This document shows positions 7,850 to 16,398 of a DNA stretch of 18,294 bases, piece by piece; position 1 is the stretch's first letter, and each line of letters begins with the position of its first letter. This DNA comes from Dunaliella salina (taxonomy: Eukaryota > Chlorophyta > Chlorophyceae > Chlamydomonadales > Dunaliellaceae): the NCBI GenBank assembly GCA_002284615.2, contig MU069991.1, positions 65,584 through 83,877 on the forward strand. Reading direction: 5' to 3'. The position numbers and the translations under genes are program-made. The notes beneath the pieces are model-generated. The model worked only from the letters and a program-made list of their open reading frames with translations, was not told the origin of the DNA and searched no databases.

Positions 7850-9212
7850 TTCTTGTAGTTGCTAGGGAGTAAGGCTGCCCTTGCTTGAGGGCATTTGTGT
7901 GAGCAAGTATGGATGTCAGGGGGAAGTGATAGGAATTTCTTTTTCCAAGCGTTTGATGCTAAGTGCTGATAAGTGGGCAGTGGCATGGCAGAGTTTGGAA
8001 GATGCAGGGTTAGCCAGTAAACCGGAACATCTTGTTTGATGAGTTGAAGCTAATATTTGTTAGCGCTATATAGTGCTTCTCTGGCTTTTGAATTCCAGAC
8101 AACAATTAGTTGCATGGGCTAAGAAGGTAGGGTATGTTTGTGAAGGGTACCAAACCAGTGTTCGGATGTTTTGAATTGGATGTTTCCGGCAGGAAATCTG
8201 GCAAGCAAGATCTGGGTAATTATTCAGCCAATTCATATATGCATTGCAGCTGAAGCCTCTCCAGTGGGGCAGGAGCATGAAGGTGGCGATAGGGGAGGGT
8301 CTGGTAAGGAGGAGTGCACTGCATGGCGCAAGAGCTTAAACATGAGTTCGTCATCATGAGGGAGATGGCAAAAGGAGAAGCCATTGAAGCGTACAGGGAG
8401 GGCATCTGTGTGTGTCCCAAGGACCTTCTCACGGCGGAAGTAAGTGTTGTAAGTACCGTCAAATTCAAGAGGGTTGGAAAACCTCTCTGTTGAGACCAAG
8501 CACCATTTTTGCAGGGCTGAACGGACGTGAGGAGGTGTGATCAGCGCGAGGATTTGCTGATTTTACTGTTTTTGATAGGGATATATTTTGATTGATCCTT
8601 TTGACGTGAGAGTAGTCCCATAATTTCTGTTGGAGGATCCTGGACAGGTGGATGGATGGTGGCATGGATGCTGGCCTTTTTGGCTGCATCATAAACTTCA
8701 AGCAGGATGCTGAGTCTGTTACAGTGAGTATACCAACGCACTTGCCATTGGCATTGTAAATGCAGGCGCACATGTGGTTACTTCTGGCATTTGTGCCGGC
8801 ATGGCAATCTCATCAGATGTGTTAGATTGGAGGGTTTCCTTCTTGCCAATATTTCTTATGATGACATCACATTGCCACATTGGCATGATCACATTGCAAA
8901 TTTGGCTGTATGGGGTTTGGTAGGTTGGAAGTCAACGGTAACATTCTTGCGCACGAGTGGCGCAGCCGGTAGTTGAGAGCCATGGGGAGTCAGACAGGCT
9001 CCGAGGATTGCCTTCAAAACCTTGGTTGACCAGATTGACCAGATCTGTTTCCGAAATATGAGTCGTTGATCGAGGGGACTTCTATTTGTTCCAGACTTTC
9101 CTCTTCAAAGGCTTGCGCGTGGGCATGTAGATCCGGGTGCATTTCTGGCATATCAGCAGCTTCCCATTTGGGATGCCATTCCACACAGATCATTTCGCAT
9201 TCTTCTGATAAA
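7850..9212 (-). pseudogene. LINE-1 linker between RT and RNase H
   Basis: Several minus-strand open pieces in changing frames fit one broken polyprotein: SEECEMICVEWHPKWE and the following acidic segment (9040-9209), NVTVDFQPTKPH (about 8915-8950), CACIYNANGKCVGILTV (about 8723-8773), ALPVRFNGFSFCHLPHDDE (about 8350-8410), and WYPSQTYPTFLAHATNC (about 8100-8150). No RT catalytic motif (xADD) is visible, so the fragment seems to start after RT. Assignment rests on order and position next to the RNase H domain plus recall of similar algal LINE proteins. Confidence 0.5.
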
Positions 9213-9560
9213 TTGAGAAAAGGAAGAAAGATTTACGCTTGCCCTTGAGCCGCGTGCATTAAGGAAAGATCCTTCCACTGATTCCCACCAACAGGACAAA
9301 CCCCGAGGGGGTTCCAAATTCCGCCCTGGCCACAATGATTTGGTCCAGGGACCTCCTCCTTGGGTCCCGGGATCTGCTCCTTGCCAAACACCTTACTCGC
9401 CTTACGACCAGGGTGTCTGACATGAGGCCGAATGAGCTAAGTTGGGCCTTCCCGCTTTTTGGGAGGCTGACAAGGGGGCACATGCAGGGCAGCCCTAGTG
9501 TTCATGTGGTATGCTCTGTGCTCGGTCATTCTGAGAGCATGCGTTGACATCTACGTCAGA
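9213..9560. other. Unassigned sequence between LINE-1 and satellite
   Basis: Contains a small internal near-repeat (gggacctcctccttg / gggatctgctccttg, 9351-9380). It could be more LINE-1 upstream sequence, but no domain is recognised. Confidence 0.4.
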
Positions 9561-10870
9561 AAGTGTGACTATACGAATTTTTCTCTTTTTCATAACCCAA
9601 ACCCTCAGGAAGCCTTCTAATTCAGAACTTCTGGGCCTCCTGCTTCCCAAAGATATTCAGGTGCCGGTCTTTCTACCACAGATCTGAATCAGAACTTTGG
9701 GAATTTCTGAATTAGACGCTAATCCTATCTTTACCTTCTGGTTCAGAAATTTTAGGCCTTCTGCTTCCCAAAGATATTCAGATGCCAGTTTTTCTACCAT
9801 AGATCTGAATCAGAACTTGCAGGTCTTCTGAATAAGAAACTAATCCTATCTTTACCTTCTGATTCAGAACTTTTGAGTCTTCTGCTTCCTAAAGATATTC
9901 AGATCAGGCCTGTACACCCACGCCGTTCTCACAATTCTGACCGTCTAAACGGTTTGATGCACGGTTCGTTTTGGTTCAAATCATAAAAGACGCTTTCAAG
10001 AAACTGACGGTAGCAAATCGACCAGTCAGTTCCGCCGTCTGGCTCTGCAGGGCCACACGCTGCTTGCATGGCTGTGCTTGCATGGCCGCCACCCAGTGTC
10101 TGCAAGCAAATTTTTAAACTCATATTACCTTAGAATTTATATATATTGAGTGCAAAATGCAATTGCAAGGCAAGGCCAGGAAGCAAGCAAGGCTTGCTTT
10201 AGGGGGGGCTAGCATGCCTGTGAAGGCATGCCCCAGGGGGCTTGACCAGGGCAACCCCCCCAACAGGCCTCCGGGCACCCTCCCCAGCAGGCCTCCATGC
10301 AGGCCTGCCAGCCCAGAAGCGCAAGGGTAAGAAGAATGGCTGGGTCCGCAATGGATGGAGGGGGGGGGCAAAGGGGAAGGAGGGGGTCAGAAGGAGGTTA
10401 GACATTTGAAGCAGCTTAAGTTTAGACTTGCAGTTCTGCAGTTTTGGGTCTTTGTTCTTAAATTGCTTATCCAGAAGACTTTAGACACTCCCAACGTGAC
10501 ATTTTGGTAAGCGAGCAGAACTGACGAACCGAACCGACCATCGAACCGTCTCACACTGTGTAAGCGGTCCAGAATTTGGAAAAGACGGTTCAAAACCGTA
10601 AGACGGTACCGTGCCGTAAAATCGTACAGCAAACCGTCAACCGTAGGTGTACAGCCCTGATTCAGATGCCGGTCTTTCTACCACAGATCTGAATCAGAAC
10701 TATCAGATCTTCTGAATAAGCTAACCCTATCTTTACCTTCTGAATCAGAACATCCATTCGGACTTTACATGTTCTGTTGTTGACAGCCATGCATCTGAAT
10801 CAGAAGCTGTTCAGGCTCCTTGTAATCTGAATCAGAACTCAGCAGAAGGGCCATCTTTTTTGTTCTTACT
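9561..10870. repeat. 121-bp satellite rich in TTCTGATTCAGAA dyads, split by a transposon
   Basis: The landmark agatattcag recurs at 9651, 9772 and 9893 (period 121). The array resumes after the hAT insertion at 10660 with attcagatgccggtcttt and fades out by about 10840. Each unit holds gatctgaatcagaac, an atcctatctttaccttctg block and gcttcccaaagatattcag, so palindromic TCTGAATCAGA-type motifs are frequent. Non-coding. Confidence 0.85.
9905..10659. mobile_element. Non-autonomous hAT-type DNA transposon, 755 bp
   Basis: Flanked by the perfect 8-bp target duplication ATTCAGAT (9897-9904 and 10660-10667). Termini are CAGGCCTGTACACCCACG and, in reverse complement, CAGGGCTGTACACCTACG: 16 of 18 identical. 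CAGGG-like ends with 8-bp duplications are the hAT hallmark. Subterminal regions carry many ACGGTT/AACCGT motifs on both sides (9940-9975 and 10540-10640), as expected for transposase binding sites. No transposase frame is present; the middle holds GC-rich caggcctcc-type repeats. It must be mobilised in trans, if at all. Confidence 0.88.
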
Positions 10871-11196
10871 TTGAGCCGTTGTGATCCATAAAGAAAAGCA
10901 AATGCCGTTTAGCCAACCGGCACTCTGAGTCACCTGGACTTTTAAGTAACAGTTCTCCGTTGCCATATTTGAACGACTTGTTCCTCAATCAGATCCCCCT
11001 TGCTGGTCCTGCCTGCCCTCTGGAGTTCAACCACACCTCTCAAGTAATTCATGCATTTTTTCATCAGCATCAGCATTGCTACAACTTCTGAGGCAATTGC
11101 CTTGGAGAATTGACCCCTCTAACCACGTCATGCCATAAATTGCAATGCAATAAGTAGCACAATTGTGCTACTTACAAGAAGCAGAAGTAGTACATG
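10871..11196. other. Unassigned spacer with a 24-bp palindrome
   Basis: No gene is seen. The main structure is the palindrome at 11151-11174. Confidence 0.5.
11151..11174. repeat. Perfect 24-bp palindrome
   Basis: TAAGTAGCACAA followed directly by its reverse complement TTGTGCTACTTA, with no loop. It could be a dimer-binding site or the remnant of an inverted duplication. Confidence 0.85.
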
Positions 11197-11222
11197 CTTG
11201 TCGGTGACACACCATTTGACCA

Positions 11223-11430
11223 CCTCTATCCTTCCTCGTGCATTTAGAGATTCAACTGGGCTACCTCGGATTTATGATGTGTTTGCTGCTTTGTTATGTG
11301 TGCATTTCTCCTGTCAGTACTTCTAGACATTTCACACACTCTAGACTTTCTCAGTGTATATTAGCAAGCTGAGCAGCCAACCTTTATGGCTGAAGGCTTT
11401 TTTTCCCTTGTAAACTTGTAAACTTGTAAA
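11223..11430 (+). mobile_element. 208-bp retroposon-like insertion with TTGTAAAC tail
   Basis: Bounded by 26-bp direct repeats with one mismatch (cttgtcggtgaYacacca..., 11197-11222 and 11431-11456). The right end is a three-fold cttgtaaa microrepeat directly before the second repeat. A long target duplication plus a short tandem 3' tail fits target-primed retroposition. No coding content and no clear pol III boxes. Confidence 0.65.
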
Positions 11431-11456
11431 CTTGTCGGTGATACACCATTTGACCA

Positions 11457-11764
11457 TCAGCTATCAAAGTGCAAAAACAGAGGAACTCAGCCTCTCCAAT
11501 AATCATTCAACTGGATATCTTAGGACGAGTGTAAAACACTAGCCTGCGCGGCTATTAATATAATGAAAAATAATGATGATATGAAATATATAGTACGTGC
11601 ATCCCATGCTGACTTGTTTCCAGGTACCCTGCCAAGTTTTGAAATGAATGCCAGGGCATTTCACCTCACATGAGGTAGAGTGCACAGTTGAGGAGGTCAC
11701 ACCGGAAACCTCATCGCATGTATACACAGAAGCCTCCATGTATAAAAAAATTATTTTGCATAAT
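11457..11764. other. Unassigned spacer
   Basis: AT-rich around 11555-11595. Nothing recognised. Confidence 0.4.
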
Positions 11765-11769
11765 TTACA
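11765..11769 (-). terminator. TGTAA poly(A)-type signal of the minus-strand gene
   Basis: The minus strand reads GCATTGTAAATTATGC, about 165 nt beyond the TAA at 11932-11934. This is the motif also found after the plus-strand gene. Confidence 0.45.
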
Positions 11770-11931
11770 ATGCTACTCGTCTGTCTAGCGGCTCCTGCCC
11801 TACATTCCAGCTTAGAATGTGCAGCTGCTAATAAGATTCTGGAGGTCACCAAAGACAGCAACGAACGACACGCAGATGCACCAATACCTTGCTGAGTAGG
11901 AAAAAATACGCATGTGAATAGCATAAGGCTT

Positions 11932-12156
11932 TTAAGGCTCCTCTGAGTCTTCCTCCTCACTGCTATCAGAAGATGAGCTGGATGGTGGTGGCTCCCTTCC
12001 AGCCCTGCAAATTATGCTTACCCCCATGTCCTCACCACGATGCTGCCTCATCCATTGGGAGACCACAGAGGCGACCTCATGCCAATGCTCATTCAGTCCA
12101 TCAGTCTTGGGCTGTCCTCACTTGAAAATGCCCCTCTGCCAAAGCATGTCGAGAAT
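11932..12156 (-). CDS. 3' coding region of an unknown gene, acidic Ser/Glu tail
   Basis: It begins after gccctttgcag (acceptor, exon from 12156) with ILDMLWQRGIFK and ends with PPPSSSSSDSSEEEDSEEP and TAA at 11932-11934. Two readings are possible. Unspliced, the frame continues through an in-frame TGA (12118-12120) into GLNEHWHEVASVVSQWMRQH, which looks coding. Spliced, a 117-bp intron (12121 down to 12005, GTGAGG...TTTGCAG) removes the TGA and that segment, and K joins AGREPPP in the same frame. Function is not recognised. The previous exon is at 12556-12648. Confidence 0.55.
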
Positions 12157-12555
12157 CTGCAAAGGGCGAAATCAGAGCAAAGTGTAACAAGTGCAGAAAC
12201 TGCCCGGGAAATTCTCGGACTCAAAGGTACAAACTGTAACATGTCACATAGCTTGCTATGAAATTCTTTTCCTCTCAAAATATGCAGTCCTGCCTTGCAC
12301 AGCCTGCCTGTGTGTGGCCTTTGCTCTTTCCCATCTCTCCTTCTCCACTTTTCCTAGCCAACCTTTTCTATTTATGAAATTATTACATTCACCAGGAGGC
12401 AGGGGGTAAAAAGTGGTGTACAGCACGTCAAAAAATTGGGCGGTACCCCCTTGACCCACCCACCCACCCCGAAACCCCCCATGCAGTAACCCTACACGGA
12501 CAAACAGGGTATCAATCTGCTCCTTTTTGAAATAGCTATCCATCTGCATACTCAC

Positions 12556-12648
12556 CATGCTGGAGAAGTGAGTTGCAACAGAGTTATTGGATAAAAACTG
12601 AGCAGCGGACGCCCATGCATACCTGCCCTTCCAGGCACCCACAACTGG
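12556..12648 (-). CDS. Internal exon of the unknown minus-strand gene
   Basis: A 93-bp exon of 31 codons, phase 0, between gtgcacttgcag and the strong donor CATG|GTGAGTATGC. It encodes VVGAWKGRYAWASAAQ and FLSNNSVATHFSSM. Joining to the exon at 12156 keeps frame (HFSSM|ILDML). The intron between (12157-12555, 399 bp) is G/C-run rich. No known domain is recognised and no earlier exon could be assigned upstream. Confidence 0.5.
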
Positions 12649-13513
12649 CTGCAAGTGCACTGACTGCCCTCCTGACTTCACCATGCATAATCACATCATG
12701 AATTGTCACTATCCTGGAAGTTTGAACTGGTTTGCCACATTTTCGCCTCTACACTCCCTGCCGCCCACACCCTTGCGCGCATGGCACTGACTCCCAGCCA
12801 CAGACCCCCCCTTTCACTCAATTTACCCAAAGAGGGTGCCAATGGACAGTTCTCAAGCTCAGGAATCCAATGGTGTCTCTAGAATTCTGTAGAAGTGGCC
12901 CAGAAAAATTTTGGAGGGGGTGTCCCAAAAAGTCTAGACCCTCCCTAAGCACCCACCCCCACCGACCTTCTCCGATTGGACCCATACATATATATACCAG
13001 TTGATAGCCCTTGATCCCAGGATTCCGAATATATATAGTTTTAAATTAAATGGATAACTTTGAATTAAAAGGTCAAGATACGTGAGTTCGAACTTTTGGA
13101 ATTCCAAAAGCAGCTTTCCCCTGCCTCCTGACATTCACCAAAAAAATGATGAAAATTGGAGGACCCCAGATCATTCCCCAGCCCTCAGATCACCCAAAAG
13201 CGGCCCACAGCCACCCTGGGACCATTCTCATGTGAAAATATGTTTAACCCCCATGTATATACAAATCATGCCAACATCCTGCATATTCAAAATGAAACTC
13301 TGGATCTCACCAACCAATATGTCTTTCCACTTCATTTTTTTGCAATGTTATTCTTATTGTACAAGGACTCCAATTCACCAAAAATTTGGTATGAGAAATT
13401 CAGGACGCGGATTGTTTTCGGGTTACCCAAGAAAATTACCCAGATTTGTAACGCGATTCTTGGGTAATTGCTATTTTTGGAATTTCAATTACCCAATACC
13501 CGTAAAATTCTGT
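12649..13513. other. Non-coding stretch with short inverted repeats
   Basis: 12700-12990 is C-rich; 12985-13080 is AT-rich (tatatata, ttaaattaaatgg). A perfect 18-bp palindrome CTTTTGGAATTCCAAAAG lies at 13093-13110. No exon is supported, though upstream exons of the minus-strand gene could be hidden here. Confidence 0.45.
13423..13498. repeat. Overlapping GGGTAA inverted repeats
   Basis: TTACCCAAGAA (13423-13433) pairs with TTCTTGGGTAA (13457-13467), and TTGGGTAATTG (13460-13470) pairs with CAATTACCCAA (13488-13498). The two 11-bp stems share a central arm and are mutually exclusive. Confidence 0.7.
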
Positions 13514-13842
13514 CACCTGCTCTCCATTTGACGCGCTGCACTGACACAGCAATGACCCTGGTGTTCTGCATGCCCAGGCCTGTAAGATGGGATGGGCGGG
13601 CGGGCCACTTTTTCGCGTTGACCATATCCAGTGCAAGCTAGTGGCAGCATTGGTCAAGTATACGTTTTTACGTATACATACATATTATGTTCATCATGCC
13701 TAAGCCGCGTCAGTTCAGCTTGCACTGGGTATGGTCAACGCAAAAAAATGGCCCTTCTGCCCATCCCATCCCGCAGGCCTGGGCATGCAGAACACCAGGG
13801 TCCTTGATGTGCCAATGCAGCGCGTCAAATGGAGAGGAGGTG
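13514..13842. repeat. Long foldback: two 126-nt arms, 77-nt spacer
   Basis: The left arm, 13514-13639, is the inverted copy of 13717-13842, gap-free, with about 112 of 126 positions matching. Most differences are C/T or A/G, which allow G-U pairing in RNA. Shared landmarks include ctctccatttgacgcgctgc, ggtgttctgcatgcccaggc and gttgaccata. The spacer holds a perfect small hairpin GTATACGT-TTTT-ACGTATAC (13658-13677). No flanking target duplication was seen. It could be a foldback transposon or a transcribed hairpin. Confidence 0.88.
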
Positions 13843-13859
13843 GCCTCGCGGGCAGAAAT

Positions 13860-13880
13860 CCATTTCCATTTCCATTTCCA
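13860..13880 (+). repeat. (CCATTT)n simple repeat
   Basis: About 3.5 CCATTT units directly next to the right foldback arm. Confidence 0.8.
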
Positions 13881-13924
13881 AATGAAAATCGAAAATCGGG
13901 CAACATGTGCACATTTTCGCCCAA

Positions 13925-14370
13925 AAACCACATTGGCTCCCCCCTTTGCCATAGTTGCTGTATTGTGTCTTTTCTTGGCAGAATCCAGCTTGCATGTTGC
14001 TGAGGACAGAATGTTCTTGTGCATATTCATACAATGTGTTAGACGTGTCCAGAGCTTGCACACAGTATTGGCAAGACACAGTATTGGCCTATATGAAGCA
14101 ATATTAAACTGCAGAACAGATACTACACCAATTGGCCTGTATGGAGCAATATCAGTCTCTGGTCAATTCCATCTGGCCTTGGCGATTTGTTGTTTGTTAA
14201 GGACTTGATGCAGCCATGGAAGTTACATGTATCAAGGATAGAATTGTGGAGCCATTTGCCCTTGCAATTTGTCATGGATTCCTCTCTGGTAATGGGTGTT
14301 TCGAGTTTGAACGAGTCATGATTCTGACTGCTGAACCGACACCTCATAATGGCAAACATGCCAGATTTTT
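13925..14370 (-). pseudogene. Reverse transcriptase fragment (N-terminal RT motifs)
   Basis: The minus strand reads PITREE, then SLTNNKSPRPDGI (LINE RT has N-K-x-P-G-P-D-G-I, so Gly became Arg), then DIAPYRPIG and NIASYRPI, then LANTVCKLWTRL, then EHSVLSNMQAGFCQEK (family Q-E-G-F-R). These are the first RT blocks (fingers) in order. The A-S-Y-R-P-I block appears twice because of a 48-bp in-frame tandem duplication (about 14083-14178). Frames shift and no YADD is reached, so it is a truncated relic. It lies back to back with LINE-3. Confidence 0.7.
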
Positions 14371-14753
14371 CAATAACCACCCTGGGCCCGCTCTCTGCCC
14401 CTTGTGTGGTACACCAGATAGCACCCTCCCATGCACTACGTTGCACACATCCACTGATAATTAGAATGAACATAAATCGACACCATCAAGCATTCAGTAT
14501 TTGTGGTGAAGCAATCAGCAAAGGAGACCTTGAATCCTATATCGTCGGAATGGATGCATGCAGTGCAGAAGGAGGACTCTATAGATAGCTATTCCTTGGA
14601 GGACTCTACTCCTTCCTCCAAGGACTCTATTCCTTGGAGTTGGAAATGCCGAACAGTGTTCAATCAAAACATCCCACTTTGGTTGTTTCCATCTGGACAG
14701 CCACCAAATCCACAATTAGTCGCCCTGATGGCATTGAAGTCCTACCCCTTGAA

Positions 14754-15120
14754 GCAGTGTTGTTCCGTGTGACGAACGTCAAACTTTATCGAACTCGCAT
14801 TTTACACGCATTTTATCGCATTTTAAAAGTGCAGTTTGTCGAACTGTTGCCCCCCTCCGCGAAAATCAGCCTTTAAAGTGCTGGGCTGCTCTTTCTTTTG
14901 CTTCACTATTATGACATGGTCCCACTCAGGGCCCTTTTCCCTACCCATTTTGTAAACCAGAAAGTACAATGTGGGGAGAAGAAGGTGGGGCAGTTGGGGG
15001 GTTGCCTGGGCTGGCTCCCCCTCCTCGACCAAACGTGCGATCGAACAGTTCGACAAACTCGCACTTTACACGCATTTAATCGCATTATTCATCTCAGACC
15101 GTCGCACGGAACAACACTGC
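14754..15120. mobile_element. 367-bp MITE-like element with TIRs, 6-bp duplication
   Basis: Flanked by CTTGAA (14748-14753 and 15121-15126). Ends are GCAGTGTTGTTCCGTGTGAC and, in reverse complement, GCAGTGTTGTTCCGTGCGAC: 20 of 21 terminal positions match. Inside, ctcgcaYtttacacgcattt recurs in direct orientation near both ends (about 14793 and 15058), and aacagttcgacaaact (15045 on) is inverted relative to agtttgtcgaactgtt (about 14832). No transposase frame. Deleting it with one CTTGAA copy restores the LINE-3 frame. Superfamily is undetermined. Confidence 0.8.
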
Positions 15121-15147
15121 CTTGAAGGCAGAGACTCCACCCAACAC

Positions 15148-15319
15148 CCAAATTGAAATTGAAATTACTACGCTCTACCACAAAGGTCTCAGAGCGTGCA
15201 ATAAGGAAAGAACACTTCAGCCTTTACCAAAGCGCCCCCACCAATGCCCGGAAAGGACGCGTCAGCCTGTACAGAGGCGCCCCTACCAGGATCCAAACCT
15301 GCGACCTCCTCCACCGCAT
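15148..15319 (-). mobile_element. 172-bp SINE-like insertion in LINE-3
   Basis: Flanked by CCCAACAC (15140-15147 and 15320-15327). The minus strand begins GATGCGGTGGAGGAGGTCGC and AGGTTTGGATCCTGG, which resembles a tRNA T-arm/B box (GGTTCGANTCC), and ends in a short TTTCAA repeat tail before the second flank. No A box, so it may be 5'-truncated. Length plus one target copy is 180 bp, and removal leaves the LINE-3 frame continuous (QHSQFMNPRDIHLIEF). Confidence 0.65.
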
Positions 15320-15554
15320 CCCAACACTCGCAATTTATGAACCCTAGAGATATTCATCTCATTGAATTTAAATTTCGGTGACACTAACCCTGAACTCTCT
15401 TCACTGCACAAAATCAACACATACACGCTATTGACTTTACCGGAACTGTTTGTAACCTAGAGAGAATTGATTCCCTCTACAACTTTGGCCTAACCAAAGA
15501 AAAGGCGCACTAGACTGCAGCTCAAGTTTCACTATCATGCCCTTCCCAGGATTT

Positions 15555-15600
15555 GAAGTCTCGGAGGTGTATTGGACAACCGGGTGGTGCACAGCTGAAC
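15555..15600 (-). mobile_element. SINE-X head fragment (copy 3)
   Basis: The minus strand GTTCAGCTGTGCACCACCCG followed by GTTGTCCAATACACCTCCGAGACTTC matches the first ~46 bp of SINE-X copies at 6506-6736 and 16473-16692. Similarity stops after GACTTC. Confidence 0.65.
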
Positions 15601-15789
15601 TGGTATCGCTGCGCTGGGGGCACGATCGGCGGACATGAGACCAACAAAAAAGTGCACTTGATATAGTTGGCATAGAATCCACCATTGGACCTTCATTGAA
15701 TCATATGTCGATTCAGTCAACAATTCCAAAATGATTGTTATTCAGTTCCATCAGTGCAGAACCTTGTACGTACGCAATTGCTGATGAGG

Positions 15790-16250
15790 TGCACTCACGT
15801 CACACGAAATTGGCCCCCCAAAGTGCAGCGATGCCTAGGCTCTGATTACAAAGACACTACATTGAACATATTAGAAAGGGTTCCAGCTCGTCAAATGCTG
15901 CTCACTCAGGTCACACGAAAAAGTTCCACCCGCAAGATGCGCATCTACCTACCCTCCGATTACATAGACACTACATTGAACATATAAGAAAGGGTTCCAG
16001 CACGTCAAATGCCGCGTCTGAGACGACGCGTTTGGAGCCCATGCGCATCTACCTATGTTCTGATTACATAGACACTACATTGAACATATTAGAAAGGGTT
16101 CCAGCACGTCAAATGCCACGTCTGAGATGACGCGTTTGGAGCCCATGCGCATCTACCTACGCCCTGACTACATAGACATTACACTGAACAAGTTAGAAAG
16201 GGTTCCAGCACTTCAGACGCCGCGTTGGAGATGGTGCGTTTTGGAGTCAG
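15790..16250 (+). repeat. Four-copy ~104-bp tandem array
   Basis: The landmark ttagaaagggttccag lies at 15871, 15985, 16089 and 16193 (spacing 114, 104, 104). Each unit reads gattacatagacactacatt, gaacatattagaaaggg, gttccagcacgtcaaatgc, then (in later units) gacgcgtttggagcccatgc. Units 1-2 instead share ctcacgtcacacgaaa. The last copy is the most diverged. Short open frames inside are by-products. Confidence 0.88.
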
Positions 16251-16374
16251 GTGAATCATCCTCTGTAGACTCAGTGGAACCAGACTGTACATTACATCAA
16301 GAACCGTTCTGCATGCATCGATAGTCCTTTTATGTCAAAAAGTCACGCATGTCAAAGTGCTGTTCACAAAGGTC

Positions 16375-16394
16375 CGATCGGTGGTAACCGATCG
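16375..16394. repeat. 8-bp stem hairpin
   Basis: CGATCGGT-GGTA-ACCGATCG, perfect, immediately before the longer hairpin. Confidence 0.8.
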
Positions 16395-16398
16395 TTCC

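Larger units (their letters stand above)
5345..9212 (-). mobile_element. LINE-1: decayed non-LTR retrotransposon, C-terminal half, with nested inserts
   Basis: Reading the minus strand from 9212 down, the order is a post-RT linker, an RNase H domain, a CCHC zinc knuckle, a conserved RHH...IGMD block, the start of a restriction-like endonuclease region, a C-terminal tail ending MADSPPDPH at TAG (5568-5570), and an apparent 3'UTR to about 5345. Frame changes several times and stops occur, so it is inactive. Two later insertions lie inside: SINE-X (6506-6736) and LINE-2 (5703-6439). RNase H plus zinc knuckle plus endonuclease C-terminus fits RLE-bearing algal LINEs such as the Dualen/RandI group, but the clade is inferred. 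Both outer boundaries are approximate. Confidence 0.75.
14386..15548 (+). pseudogene. LINE-3: C-terminus of a LINE-1-family element, with nested inserts
   Basis: In order on the plus strand: CPLCGTPDS (14396 on), HALRCTHP after a frameshift, NINRHHQAFSICGEAISKG, SYIVGMDACS, IPLWLFPSG, then SRPDGIEVLPLE (R-P-D at 14721-14729). After two insertions come RDIHLIEFKF (E-x-K at 15364-15372), DTNPEL in another frame, and TGTVCNLERIDSLYNFGLTK up to a TAG at 15511. R-P-D followed by E-x-K after a CCHC knuckle matches a PD-(D/E)xK restriction-like endonuclease. Unlike LINE-1, this copy keeps both motifs. The 5' side joins the RT fragment on the opposite strand. Confidence 0.72.

Noticed and set aside
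13082..13531. 149-codon plus-strand open frame
   Set aside because: No domain, overlaps palindromes and hairpins, and a second overlapping frame (13156-13467) is equally open in AT-rich sequence.
15148..15319. A tRNA gene suggested by AGGTTTGGATCCTGG on the minus strand
   Set aside because: Only a T-arm-like segment is present; no anticodon arm, D arm or acceptor pairing. Treated as SINE-like.
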